Positions 24,101 to 36,546 of a stretch of DNA of 64,000 nucleotides are shown here, piece after piece. Within the stretch, counting starts at the first letter, position 1. The number at the start of each line of letters is the position of its first letter. The stretch is from contig VWZS01000638.1 in the NCBI GenBank assembly GCA_013397075.1, forward strand, positions 1,055,529 to 1,119,528, given 5' to 3'. The notes under the pieces are model-generated. The model ran no database searches, had not been told where the DNA came from, and saw nothing but the letters and a program-made list of their open reading frames with translations. The translations under genes were made by a program, and so were the position numbers. Source of the DNA: Rhabdornis inornatus (lineage: Eukaryota > Chordata > Aves > Passeriformes > Rhabdornithidae).

Positions 24101-27100
24101 GTGTCTGCTGTACTGAGACGGTGTCTGGTGCTTCTTTTCTCCTTTGTTTTCCTTTTTCTGATTGTTTTACTTCTTCCCTGAACACACAGCTCTGTGCAGA
24201 GTGCTGCCTTGACAAAACCACTCTGTCCACAGGTGCTGTGCACAAAACCTTGCTGGTCATTTTGTACAGCAGCAGTTGCCTGCAACTTTGCACAGGGGCT
24301 GTAATCCTCCTAACCTGTCCCTCTGGATAAATATAACAAGCAGATAAACTCCATTCCAGAATGAAGTGGTTGCTTTACCTACGGGTTGCAACAGTGTTTA
24401 ACCCAAACAGTAGCTATCACACAACTGATTTTCCTTTCTTTAGGTTTGGTAACCTGGTGCCACTTTAGCATAGCAGACTTTTGACAGCGGGAGCAAAGAG
24501 AGCAAAGATACCATATCTTTTCTAAATAGTCTAGGATATTTTAGCATCCAAATGGTACATAAATACTAACCTCTAAAAGTGCCTACAGGTCATGTAAATT
24601 AATGGTCCTGTTTCTTCAGGAGGCAAAGACAATTTAAAAGTTTTGGCATGGGAAATAGAGAACTCACAGAAGAGTATTTGCATGTTCTGGTTAATGTATA
24701 TTCCACAATAAATCCTTTGCAAGATCATCTGCTGTGTCCCCATGGATTTAAGTGAAAATACAGTGATTTTCATCAGAGATCCAAAACACAAGTCAACAGA
24801 TCTACTGGTGTGCACAAACTGAAGGATGTATATGCATCACCCTCTGCAAGGACAGAAATGCAAACTGTTTCCAGAAGTGTTCTCAGTAGTCCCTACAAAG
24901 CACATTCTTCTTCACTCTGCAGTGGGGGAAAAAGAGGTATTGTTTATGAATTCATTAAATGATACATTTTAAGTTTAGGAATTTGTTATTGTGCAGTCTA
25001 ATCTTGTGTACAACCAAGGACGTGGGACTTCTTTGTATTAATTAATTAGTGTATATGTTTAAAAACAAACAAAAAAAAAACCCAAAACCCTCCCAGTTGT
25101 TTTAATGAGGTAGCAGAAAATGTCTTTACTGACTTGAAAATTAAGGATCCCAAGAACAAGCAGAACAAAATTATTTAGTAATCTTTTTAATTGTTCTTGT
25201 TGCATTGTTTCAAGTTCTGATGTTCTAGAAATGTTGGGTAAAGTGTTGTTTAACATATTGTTTTCATAAGACTGTGGAGGTTTCTACCTTTTGCTCTAAT
25301 TAAACATATAAATCCTACAGACTGTATCCAGGGTAACTGCAAAGCCAAATTCTCAGTTTACATTTATGCCCTCTTTTCCTGTAATGGGAATGGACCATCA
25401 AGGTGTGTGTATATCAGCCTCATCCTTCACCTGCAGCAGGATGATCATCACCTCATTTCTGCTGTTACATTAACAAACAAGGGCTTGCAGCTGGGGTAAG
25501 GCCTGTTTCTGCTGCCCTGGTAGGGCAGCCTGAGAATCAGGCTGCAGAGACACACCCCTTTGCTCTCACAAAGTCCAGTTATTTGAAGGAAAGGAGCAAC
25601 ACTCATCATGTTGGATAGGGGCACAAAACAAAACCAGTAATTCTAAAAATGATGAGAGAAAGACAAAGTAAAACATAACACACTCCATTAAGTTTTCCTC
25701 CTGTGCTAATGGGAAGAGCATGGATGTTTTCGTCATGCTGTGTACTGAATTTGACATAAGAAGAGTAATCCATGCAAAATAATAGCTTTTCTCATAGAAG
25801 TTAATGGTGGAGTGGAGACAATGTTTTTTATTCTTTTTTTGTTCACACCACCTACTTTCATAATCTCTGTTGGACTGAAGTAGAAATCTCGATAGAAGAA
25901 TGCAGATAATGTGATTAAATTTTGGATCTTACCAGAGGTAAGGTTCATCTTGTGATGTAGAGGTGCCTGTCATTTAGGAAACCTGCAAAGAGTTGACCAA
26001 AAGCCTTGGGAGGAGGTTGTTTAGGTTCAGAGCCTAACTGAGAGCAGGGTTGTGCTTTTACAGTCAATCAAGAGACTGCTGTTGCTGGGCTCGGGGTTGC
26101 AGTTGTGCCATCAACCCCAGAGGACCAGCTGCTCTGCTGCAAATTCAGGCTGGTACTGAGGGGGAGTGAGAGGCACAGTAAACACAGAGTAGCAGTAAAT
26201 GACAAGAGGATATGATATGTAACATTAGCCAGGCTCACTGTTTGCTTAGGTTGTGGAATGGTCTTTTAAATCAATCTTTTATTATCAGTGGAGCCTTAGC
26301 AGTGCACTTAAATGAGAGAACAATGCAAGGACACAGAGACTTGGTGCTAAGTGCACATCCTGATTTCTTTCCTAGCTCTGATTTTGCAAGAAAAATCACA
26401 GATAGATCCAGGCCACAACATTCAGATGTGAACTTTTTTAATGTTTAGTGACCTTTGGAATTGGGCCCTGTGTTGATTCCCATTCCTGCTGTATGGGTTC
26501 AACTCACCAACAGTCCTGACATCCTACATAAAAATAGCTGGGAATATGTCATGCGCTCCTACCCGAATCTTTCTGGCAAAAACTTATCATGACTTTACCA
26601 CAGTTTTGTTTCATCTCTTCTCCTGAGTTACTTATCTTTCTCCTAAATAAAGATTAGTATATCCCCTGTAAACCACCGTGGTATCACCTGGTAGTGTTTT
26701 CTTGTATGAAAACAGTTTGTTTCTAAAATGATTTATTTTTTAAAATATTTTTAGATGTTTGACAGTATGTGCGCCTGCTTTCAGAGGTTTTCCTGTGGGG
26801 TTTTAACATCCTTTGGAAAAATGCGAGTATTAGAACTGCATAGAGCATTTTAAAAGCAATTTTCCACTAGTGTGAAATCTTACGGAGCTTATCTTACAGA
26901 CTTGGTTTTGCTCAGTGTGCCCTTCGGGTTTCAAGTGTTGTAGTTGTTGCAATTAAGTGTTTCTAAGTGTTGTTAGATCTGTCTATGTATTTATTCTCTG
27001 TTTCTATAGTTCTATAAATACACAAAGAGAAATTAGATGGGAAGTGTTGCCTCAAGTTGGGGGTTGAGGTTTTGTTTTGTAGGGAAGTATTGTTACCAGA

Positions 27101-28652
27101 ACTTTTATCAAGTCAAAGCTAATTGCCATAGTGGTTGCTTGAAACTGAATAGAAATCTGAATACTGTCGTTTGCATTTTTTGCATTTCAGGTTAAGGAAG
27201 AATTAATTTTAATCCCACTTAGGTTCAGACTTTGCAGAGAAATGTGGTAGCCATGAGACCCTTGCTGTGCGCATGCAGATATGCAAATAATAAGCAGTGA
27301 GTACATCGGCAAACACTATCAAGCCTTCGTGTGCATCTTTATGGATCTAAATATATGTACACTTGTATATCCTTCAACACTGGACTATGCTATGAGATGA
27401 TCATTATAGACCAGGTCATTTTTGGTAGTACATTTTTTTTATAAAAAGATTTTGGGAGAACAGATTTAATTTCAATTAGCTGTCCAAAGGGTACAACTCT
27501 TTAGTGGCTCAGTACATCTTGTCTCCTGGTCCAGTCTTGCATTTCTGTCAGCAATGCAGTAATCAAACCAAGGTATGAGATTTTAACTCTTCATATCTGC
27601 ACTGCAAGAGGCAAACAGAATCAAATAAGCCCACATGACAAGCTGGAGCAAGCAGGTTTCTCCACTGTGCTAAGAGATACTTGACTGAATGCTGGTCCAG
27701 CCAGTGAATACTAGAGATCTTAACCAGGGTTGTTTGAGTCTACTGCAAGGGGAAAAGCTGTAGAAAATGGATTTACATATGTTACAGAGTGAGGCAAGAA
27801 ACAGATCTCTAACCTAAAAGTCAAGCAGGGCTTTTAGACAGCCTGGATTCAGATCAGGGAGAAGCAGAACCACAAAAGGAACACTCAGGTGTTAATATAC
27901 AGTTAAACCCACAGCAGTGGTAGGGCTGGACAATTGCTAGTTAAAGGTAGTTAATTATTTAAGAAAAAAATTATGAATTATAAAATATTCAAACTGCCTG
28001 TGCCTGATGCATGCCATCGCCACAATGGCACATGCACCTGGGTTTTAAATTCTTGCCTGTTTATTACATTTTTCTTTTGGAGTAAATGTATTTTAATACT
28101 AATGATGAGATAATATTATTTGTCAAACATTAATAATAAACAAAATACGGGCAAGGAACTTTCCTATTTACTTTCTCCAGAGAGGACTACATCTGCTTTC
28201 TTTAAAGTGAAAATAATTTACAAGGCTTCTTAGCTCTCTCGGAAATGAGTAACTTACTCAGTGTTGTGATAATTGTGCAGAGAACCTGTTACGGTAACAC
28301 AGTGTAACTACAAAGTGACTGGGAAATTGGTGCCTTGAGTCTGAAATTAGCTGTTGCAGTTACCAGGCGTCATTCCAGATTAGCTGTGCCGGTCTCACGG
28401 GCAGCTCCTCAGGAGCCACACAGGTGACTCACAGGGACCCACCGTTCCCCTCACTTAGAGTTGGCCTGGCAGAGATGGCTCAGCTTAGAAACAAAGACAA
28501 AAATCGAGCTGTGCTGAGCAGTTGAGCCCAGAGACAGGGTCTGCTGGAGAACCGTCTTGTTGGAAACCTCAGCAGAAAATAAAACCTGCCTCCTGCAAAA
28601 GCTCAGAGATGGTGTGAGGCAGCTCACACACCCAGTGAAAATTCTCGAGTAC

Positions 28653-28742
28653 CTGGCACTCGCCTGAACTCGCTGTCGACATCTGTACACCTGCTCGTAG
28701 TAGGCAGAAGGCAACATTTCTCTGTACCTAAAAATGGCATTT
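28653..28742 (-). other. Candidate minus-strand exon, unidentified protein
   Basis: On the minus strand a pyrimidine-rich tract (TTTTTTTTCCTTTTTGTGAG) precedes a 90-nt open segment that ends CCAG|GTACTC. In the open frame it encodes NAIFRYREMLPSAYYEQVYR, then CRQRVQASA. A second possible acceptor at 28728 would shorten it to 75 nt in the same frame. The frame stays open beyond the donor to 28451. I do not recognise the protein. The composition looks protein-like and the area has more CpG than its surroundings. The donor is weak and chance is quite possible. Confidence 0.22.
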
Positions 28743-31700
28743 CTCACAAAAAGGAAAAAAAACCCAGACTGTTAGTTGCGGTATCTTTGCCAAAACCCAT
28801 TTACATGTTGGCTGCTTAAAGACCCATCTGCAGTGTTTTAATCGCCTGACACCAGTTCACTTCCTGTCCTAAATTGCTGGAAAATCCCAGTGCATAAAAT
28901 GCTGGTGCCTTGTTCTTTTAGTTGAATCCGTGACCACCTTCCTCCCCAAGTCTGCTCTGTGCACTGCTGTCTCACCTTCCCGTGGCCTGCCCTTCTGGGT
29001 GCCTGTGATAGAGCTGGGTTGGCTGAGAACTCAGGACCTGGCCCTGCAGACACCAAAGCTGTCACTTCCCAGCTTCTCTGCTCACCATGACTCACATTTC
29101 TGTCATCGTGATCTGAAGTCCTCACCCCTAATTGGGAACCTTTGCTGAGTGTGCATGAGTAGTTCGAGTCACCTTGGGGAGCAGAGCTATGTGGATGGGG
29201 AGGCACATGTTTTGAAAGTGCACTGAGATCCTTCAGGGTTTAGGTTTTATAAATGACTGATATTATAAATCCTGACTGCCTGATGGCAGGCACTAGAGTG
29301 GAACATTTTGTGATCAGTGCTTATTATCTCAAGATTCTTAATTAGTTTCATTGATAATTTTGTCGCACTTGAATGTTTCGAATGATTAAATATTTCAGTG
29401 CTTCTTTAGTGGCAAGTCTCTCTGTTGTGTACAGAGAGGACCTGGTGCTGATTTGAGACTGTCAGTGGTGCTCACTGTTCCTTTTGCAGCCCCTCGTGGT
29501 AGGTCCTCTGGGTGCTGAGGTTGGGTCTCATCATGGCTAGTTACAGAACCTTGAGGTGGGCAATTTAGGGGTACCAGAAGGGGGAACAGTGGCAATGCCT
29601 AGTTTTTCCTCTCAGCTTAGAATGCAGTACTTTTCCTCCACTGCCTAGTTCACCATTCAGGTGTCCCAGCTGAATGCACAGGAGTCGTTTGCCCTATTCC
29701 TGCAGAGAAAGATATTTCAGCTAGATGGGTTTCCCAGATTTAAAGAATTATAGCTGGAGGAGGCTGCCTGCAATTTTCTTTCCATCGCCTTCACACTTCT
29801 GCTGATGGCAGCAGGTTTCCTTGCCATGGCTGTGGATCAGTGAGTCTCCCTTTTGCTTTTGCTGTGCACATCCTCGACTCATGCCCACCCTCCTGGCCAG
29901 GGTGAGATGTGCCTCAGCATCTGCTGGGGGCCAGGCAGATGTTTGTGAGGTGGGTGTGCGCACACACAGACACACCCCCCAGCCGGGAGAGCACAGGCCG
30001 TATGCTAATCCCTTGAAACACTAACCATAGCTTATTTCTAAGATAAAACCTGTCCTGAATCACAAGGATTTTCAGCACAGCATGTGGCATGTCTAGTTCA
30101 TATAAAAGAGAAAAAAAATTAAAACAAAGCACCAAAACCCTTTAAAATGCCATGTCTCATAACTATTTACTTAAACTATAGGCTTGAATGCTGAATATGT
30201 GCTGTAAATTGATGGTACAACTATTCTATTGGCTTCACAAGACAATTTGGCTCTTTGCCTTGAGACTTGTAAGAAGATAATGTTTTAAACCTGTGGTTGG
30301 GAGGTATAGTATATTCATATCATTGCTTTAATCAGATTATTGTTTTCATTTTTTTTTCTTTGTAGACAAAGTTGTAGGGTTTTTTTCAGATCCCTGTTTC
30401 TTGAGTGTTTCCCATAGGTGGAATGTAATTAAACTCCAATGGCATCTCCTCCTGCTGGGATTTAGGCTAGGGACAGATCTTTAGGAAGCATAAAACAAAT
30501 AATGTGAAACCCTGTTAGAAGGTTTGCCAGAGAATTGGCTCTACTTCATTTGCAAGCTGATAGTTTTGAAAATCTGCCCTTTTTCTTTTTATGAAGTGCT
30601 TTCTAGAAATTGTTAATTAATCATTTAAACATAGTGGAGGATGGGGGAGCCTGTGAATCTTTTGTAGCTCTCACTCTGCTCGTGGGCTGAGAGTTCACAT
30701 GTCAAGAAGCACTTTCTGTCTCAAACTCCGGCTTTTATTTAAAATAATTTGACAAGGAAGGCTGCACCCTGATGGTGTTAAGGATGGAAGGCTCTGAGAG
30801 CAATGGCAAGTGCAATGGATGGATACTTTTGAGCCCTTACCATGCTGTCCCCTGGGAAGCTTACCATGCTAAGGATGTGGAGCAGCTCCTTTCCCAGTTG
30901 GGTCAGAGCTCCTTCCCCTCTATGCAGGCCTGTGAGCACAGTCTCATGCTGCTCCTGTCTACAAGGCTAGTCCCATGTTGTACCTCAGCTCCCTCCAGCT
31001 GCAGAAATAAAATAAAATATGAGACCTACCTCTCAGTTCTGGGGGTATAAATATGGAATAACCTTGTCAGCTCAGAAGTTTACTGTGCTGTAACCAGGAG
31101 GAGAATCTGTCCCCAGGTAATACTTGACTAATGCCTATTGAAGGCAAAAATGAAGTGATAAGAGCTTGGGATCAGTGCCTAGTGGGCTAATATCTATATT
31201 GCAAAACAAACTGTGGCATAACTTGGACTGCTTTTGGTGATTTTCCTGCCTTAGGATTTAAAATGTTCTTTTTGGAATCAGGAAAAGACCTAATGCTCCA
31301 GGATGTATTTCTCACCTGCCTGGTATAATACTGCTTCCACTTTCTATACACTCTTGCATAATGAAATGAGTGTCCTTACTTCTTGGTTGGCCACATCTGC
31401 TGTTTGGATGTTGATGTGGATGGTGGAGCAGATCTCTCATCCTGGTAGGAGAGAAGAATGTTGTGCAGTTCTCCTCACAGGGCAGAGACTGCAGCTGCTG
31501 AGACACAAGATGGAAAATAAGTTGTCTTTGAGTAAACCTTTGGTAGGTGGTGATGAGAGAAGCAGTACTAAGAGATTTTTTAATTCCAGCTAGGGAAAAG
31601 TTTACAGCATGCAATGTAATGACTAGGAACAGTAGTCAGTCAAAAGCATTTTTTAGTGGTTTATGTATTAACTCTCCTAACCAGCTTTTTTTGCACCATC

Positions 31701-33427
31701 TTTTTTTTATCTATACTAAATTGCTTTAGCATCTGGGTGTGGAATCACCTGGTACAGGTGATTATCACACTGTTGTACTGTAAGCAGAGAAGTCACCACA
31801 AAGTCATTGCTGCCCCTTCTTCCCTCTGTTACCTGTCCTCGTTTCCAAACTCTGTACCTCCTTTATGCTCTCCTTTGTGTTTTTGATCTCACCATGATCC
31901 TTCATCCATGAAGGTGCTGGGCTCTGATCTGCTCCCGGTTTGGTGAGGAAGCTTTCTATGTGTCAGTCACATGTGGCATCAGAATGATTACATAGGAGAA
32001 TAAGAAAAAAAATAGGATTTTCCCCAAATTGCTGTGATCTGAAATCACACTCACTCCAGAGACCACACATTATTTACAAAAAATAAGTACCCAACTTCAA
32101 TATGGATAAAACAGTCCAGTCTGTGCATCTGTTTGCTGCTATTAGTAGTATTAGTTTTCAAGAGCAATCCATTATACTGTGAAGTACCTTACTTTGTTAG
32201 ACAAACAAGAAAACCCACACTTTTAATCTCCTGAAGCTTTTAATGGCATCACAGGATGCAGGTATTTTAGATAGTGATACCTGCAGCAGAGGGATGAAAT
32301 GGTCTTAGCTTCTTCTTACTGCTGGCCTGAAACCAGCAAAAACAGAGCTGAGCCATTTTAAGAGGATTTTGCCAGCAAGGACATTTTTTTGTAAGCACAT
32401 CAGATGCACGCACTTGGGCAATAAAGGCTATAGAAGAGAGAGAGGTCTGTGCTGTGAGTGCCCTGGATTCTCCATAACTGTGTGTTAAATTCAAAATAGC
32501 AGTCTGAAGAGTACCTTCATCAGCAGAGACTGCTAAAGGGGAGAATAAAGTGTTATGGGAATTGACTGAGGCTCTGTCACCTCATAGCTACAGCGTGTGG
32601 GGGCCGGGGAGGATTCAGCATCAGCTGCTAAAGTACAGCAGGAAAAGGAGCAGCAGCAAGCCAGGGAACCGGCTGCCCACCTCTCTGTGTAGCCAGAGAT
32701 AAATTGCTGCAGCAAAATTGTGAGCAGTGTCTTGTAAAGAAAACAGAGGAGCTGCTCAGAGGTTGAGGAAGATGAGCTATTTTTTTAGGGCTGTCTGGAG
32801 TGAAGTGAATTCAGGGTGTCCTGACATGTTCCAGCTGCAGTAAATGTACCAAATGGGGGCAAGCAGGCTCACCCACGGCCAGGCAATTATTACAATAATT
32901 TTATTATAAGTGGCTAAACTTCGTGAATTGTCTCTTTGTGTACAGACTGTTTTTGTGGCATGTGCACGATGTGGGGATGTTTCTGTGCACACAAAGTGGT
33001 GAAGCCAGGGTGTGCTGCCATGCTTCTGCATCTTCTCTAATGATTGCTGTAAATTTGCCTCTTCACTTTTTCAGCTATGCAGCCAGCACTGAAATAAAGT
33101 GTTCTTTGTGAAGAGAATATTGAAGAGCAAAAAGGAAAAAAGAGGGCATGGATGTGCTTAATAAAAAAAGATTCTCTGCACTATCGCAGGTGCAGTTGAT
33201 GCTGTTTAGAGAAGTCACTCATCTCACTCCAAATAAATAGTAATGACTGTTTCCTGTGACTGTGCTGTGAATCATACTCAGTCCATGCAGGGGAGTAGAA
33301 AATAAAGCTGCATGCAATCCACATGAGATTATAGCTCTTGTAATATTCAGCAGTTGGGCCTGGTTAGAAGCGTTTCATTATCTCAGAATTAAGAGAGAGC
33401 TTCCTGCTGTTGCAAAAGCTTGTTTAT

Positions 33428-33500
33428 TCTTCTGCCTTCCCTCCCTCCCCTCCCTCGCTTCTTTCTTTCTTTCTATCTCCTCTTCCTTTCTCCCATCTCT
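33428..33500. repeat. Polypyrimidine (CT-rich) tract
   Basis: About 70 bases are almost entirely C and T on the + strand, with CCCTCCCTCCCCTCCCTC followed by a (TTTC)n run. Such tracts can adopt triplex structures; nothing else marks it as functional. Confidence 0.8.
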
Positions 33501-35441
33501 GAAATGCTGGCTTACTGTTTCTGAGCAAAACTGCAAGGTCAAATTAGGGACAGTGGCCCTGGAAGTACATTAGTCGTTTATAGCATGGTTTTTGGCTTAA
33601 TAGGATGGTGCTTGAATTTTCTTTTGTCTTTTGCCCTCTGCTTATTTTCTTAGCTTATACTCAAAATTTATCAGGAAGAAGCAGAAAAAGTCAACCTTCT
33701 TTCCCATTTCTTAGTGCACTACAGAATTTTTTTCCTTATCCTTGGCTTGCTCCAAAGTGAATCAGTGGAAGTCTTTCAGTGAACTGCAGTTGCTGCTGTT
33801 ACCTTAAGCCATGGCAGAGCCACCTGAGCAAATAGATGCTCTGTGGGTGCAGGTCTGTTTGTACTGTAGCTGGATGTTAGAGGTCAACCAGCAAATGCAT
33901 GATGAAACCAGTCAGATTTCTTCCTTGACTGGAAGGCTGAGCCAGAACTACTTACCTAGACCCTTCAGGAGGAGGCCAACAGCCAGAGCCTGCTGTTCAG
34001 GCTTCACCATCTCTGCAGAGTGGCAGTGTGGGGTGAATAAATCTGTCTGAGGCTCACGTGAACCCACATCATGAGCTCCCTTTGTAACTGGGGGGAAGAA
34101 CACCACTGCTTCAGAAGCTGTGGGGGATCACACACACCAGTCCCCAAACTCACTGTATGTCCTATTTAGAATAAGCATGGATAATGTGTCCCTGTGTGCT
34201 GTGCCTCACTGCAGTCAGGGTTGCTGGGACACCCCACTTGTGTGTGTCAGTTTCAGTCAGCAGAAGCACGCAGCTGGGCAGTTGAAGGTCCATCTCAAAC
34301 CGGGTGTGATTCATAAAGCATCGTATCTCAAGAAGAGCTCTGATTCAGGTTTTCACAACTGGAGGGTTGCTTGGATTCCTACAGTGAAGGAGGCCCCTCC
34401 AACATGGCCCTGCTGTGCTCAGTGACCAGCACATTCGACACAGAATGGGTGCAGCCAGGGTCTTTACAGGCATCCAATTCCAGCTCATAGCTGGAGTGAT
34501 GGAGGGACCTGTGTGCTCCTTCCTGGCTCCTCTCCAGCAAGTTCTGAAGCTAAAAGAAGAGGTGTGCTGCCTAAGGACACTGACTTACATGGACAGTGCC
34601 CTCCTGGAGGATGAATCTGTGAATACTAATGAATTCATTAGACCTCCTAAAGCATCTCTGTTTCAGTAGTGTTTGCCTCAGCAGCAGTCAAGATGGTTAA
34701 AAGGCAATTGCAGCCACTGGAATACGTAGCAAAACTATTATCAGAAGATGTCATTTTTCGTAAATGTCAGTATGTAGATTTTTTATGGAGATATGGTGAC
34801 AGGTAGTGAATAATTTAACATAAATTTACATAATATAGTGCAGCTGTTAATTTATGGCCATATTAGACTACAAGGTTATGTATCTAATGGCTTTTGGTCT
34901 CCTGTTTTTTTTTTTCCTTATTTTAAAGTTAAAACTTTCCCTAAATTGTCCCACTTTACTCATAATTCATGAGACACCTGTCTTCCCTCCCTTGTGCCAT
35001 ACAGAAGGCTGGGCACGTCATACCCTTTTTGCAGCCATGTGATTCACAGCAAACTCATTCCCATCTCCAACCTCAATCATTTCAATTCAATGTATCCCTG
35101 TTTTTATTCAAAGCAGGCCTGTGAGGGTCAAGAAGTGCTTTTGCTACTGGTTGACTTGTATTCCTCAAGGCTGAGCTCTTGGATGTAGCTAGAAACATAA
35201 AATGCTTCCTCTTGCTGGAAAAGGTGGAGATGTGCAGCCAAAGCTAACTGCTTCATAGGTGAAGGTTTCCACCTGCCTTCTTTTTCCAAAATAATCAGAG
35301 GATCTGGCTTCTACTCAGTGCTTGGCATCTGCAATTGAGAATAGATTTTGTTTTTTTCAAATATTTGTTTGGTGACTTTCCATGGTACAAATATTGGCCT
35401 AAATTTTAGAGAGGTGTCCATGCAGGATGCTGGTACAGAGG

Positions 35442-36546
35442 TGAGGCTTTTTATTGGTGACAAGGTTTTGGTAGTGGGGGAGGACTACAGAGGTGGCTTC
35501 TGTAAGAAGCTTCTGGAAGCTCCCCCATGTACAACAGAACCAATGTCAACTGGCTCCAAGATGGATCCAGTGCTGGCCAGTTCTGAATCCATTAACAATG
35601 ATGGTAGTGCTTCTGGGATAACAGAGGCAAGGAGGGGGAGTGGCAAAGCCTGTGCAGTAGAAACACCAGTTAGACAAAAGGAGTGAGAGCATGGAGAGAA
35701 ACAGCTCTGCAGACACCCAGGTCAATGAAGAATGAGGGAGAGGAGCAGAGACTCCTCTGCAGCCTGTGGTGAAGATCATGGTGAGGCAGCTGGGCTCCTG
35801 CAGCCTGTGGAAGTCCACAGCAGAGCAGAGACCCATGTGCCACCTGTGGAAGACCCTGTGCCAGAGCAGGTAGATGTGCCCAGAGGAGGCTGTGACCCTG
35901 TGGAAAGCCTGAGCTGGAGCAGGCTCCTTTGCAGAATCCATGGAGAGGATCTTATGCTGGAGCAGGTCTGATGGCAGGACTTGTGACCCCACACTGGAAC
36001 AATCTGCTCCTGAAGGACTGCACCCCATGGAAGGAACTTACACTGGAGCAATTTGTAAAGAACCACAGCCCGTGGGAAGGATTCACATTGGAGAATTTCA
36101 TGTAGAATTGTCTCCCGTGGGAGGGACCCCATGCTGGAGGAGGGGAAGAATGTGAGGAGTCCTCCTCCTAAGGAGAAAGAAGCAGCAGAAACAACAGGTG
36201 ATGAATCAACTGTAACCCCCCTTCCTTGTCCCCCTGCACTGCTGGGAAGGAGGTAGAGGTAGGGAACTCTAGGGTATTGAGCCCAGGAAGAAGGGAGGGA
36301 TGGGGGAAAGTGTTTTTGAAATTTGGTTTTACTTCTCATTATCCTGCTCTGATTTGATTAATATTAAATTCAATTAATTTTCCCAAGTTGAGTCTGTTTT
36401 GCCTGTGATGGTAATTGCTGGGTGATTCCCCTGTCCTTAAATTGATCCAAAAGCCCTTCTTTATATTCCGCCCCCACTAGTAGAAGAAGGAAGTGATAGA
36501 AAAGCTTTGGGTGGACACCTGGCATCCAGATGGACTTAAGCCACCA
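35442..36546 (+). mobile_element. Solo LTR of an endogenous retrovirus (diverged)
   Basis: I recognise the sequence type from songbird genomes. It runs from an AAGGTTTTGGTAGTGGGGG segment, through about nine loose copies of a 30-40 bp unit resembling CCGTGGGAGGGACCCCA plus CTGGAGCAG, to AAGTTGAGTCTGTTTTGCC and CACCTGGCATCCAGATGG. It starts TG and, with the end placed at CA (36545-36546), is flanked by GAGG on both sides (35438-35441 and 36547-36550). This possible 4-bp duplication would suit a class I element. A polyadenylation-type ATTAAA lies at 36363-36368, about 180 bases before the end. No retroviral gene is present. The open frames on both strands are by-products of the tandem units. 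Exact ends are less certain than for the two other LTRs. Confidence 0.8.
36363..36368 (+). promoter_or_regulatory. LTR polyadenylation-type signal ATTAAA
   Basis: It is a variant hexamer in the expected place within the LTR and in the sense orientation of the host gene. Activity is not shown. Confidence 0.4.

Larger units (their letters stand above)
21106..35441 (+). other. Presumed TBXAS1 intron, middle part
   Basis: No coding similarity was recognised. Contents noted are an A-rich tract near 25064-25085, a moderately CpG-containing segment at 28.37-28.74 kb with a candidate minus-strand exon, and a polypyrimidine tract at 33428-33500. Open frames such as 23994-24293 (-) and 28838-29206 (-) show no familiar domain. 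The rest looks like unique intron. Confidence 0.55.

Noticed and set aside
35546..36339. Long open frames on the minus strand (160 and 187 codons)
   Set aside because: They lie inside the diverged LTR and come from its tandem GC-rich units.
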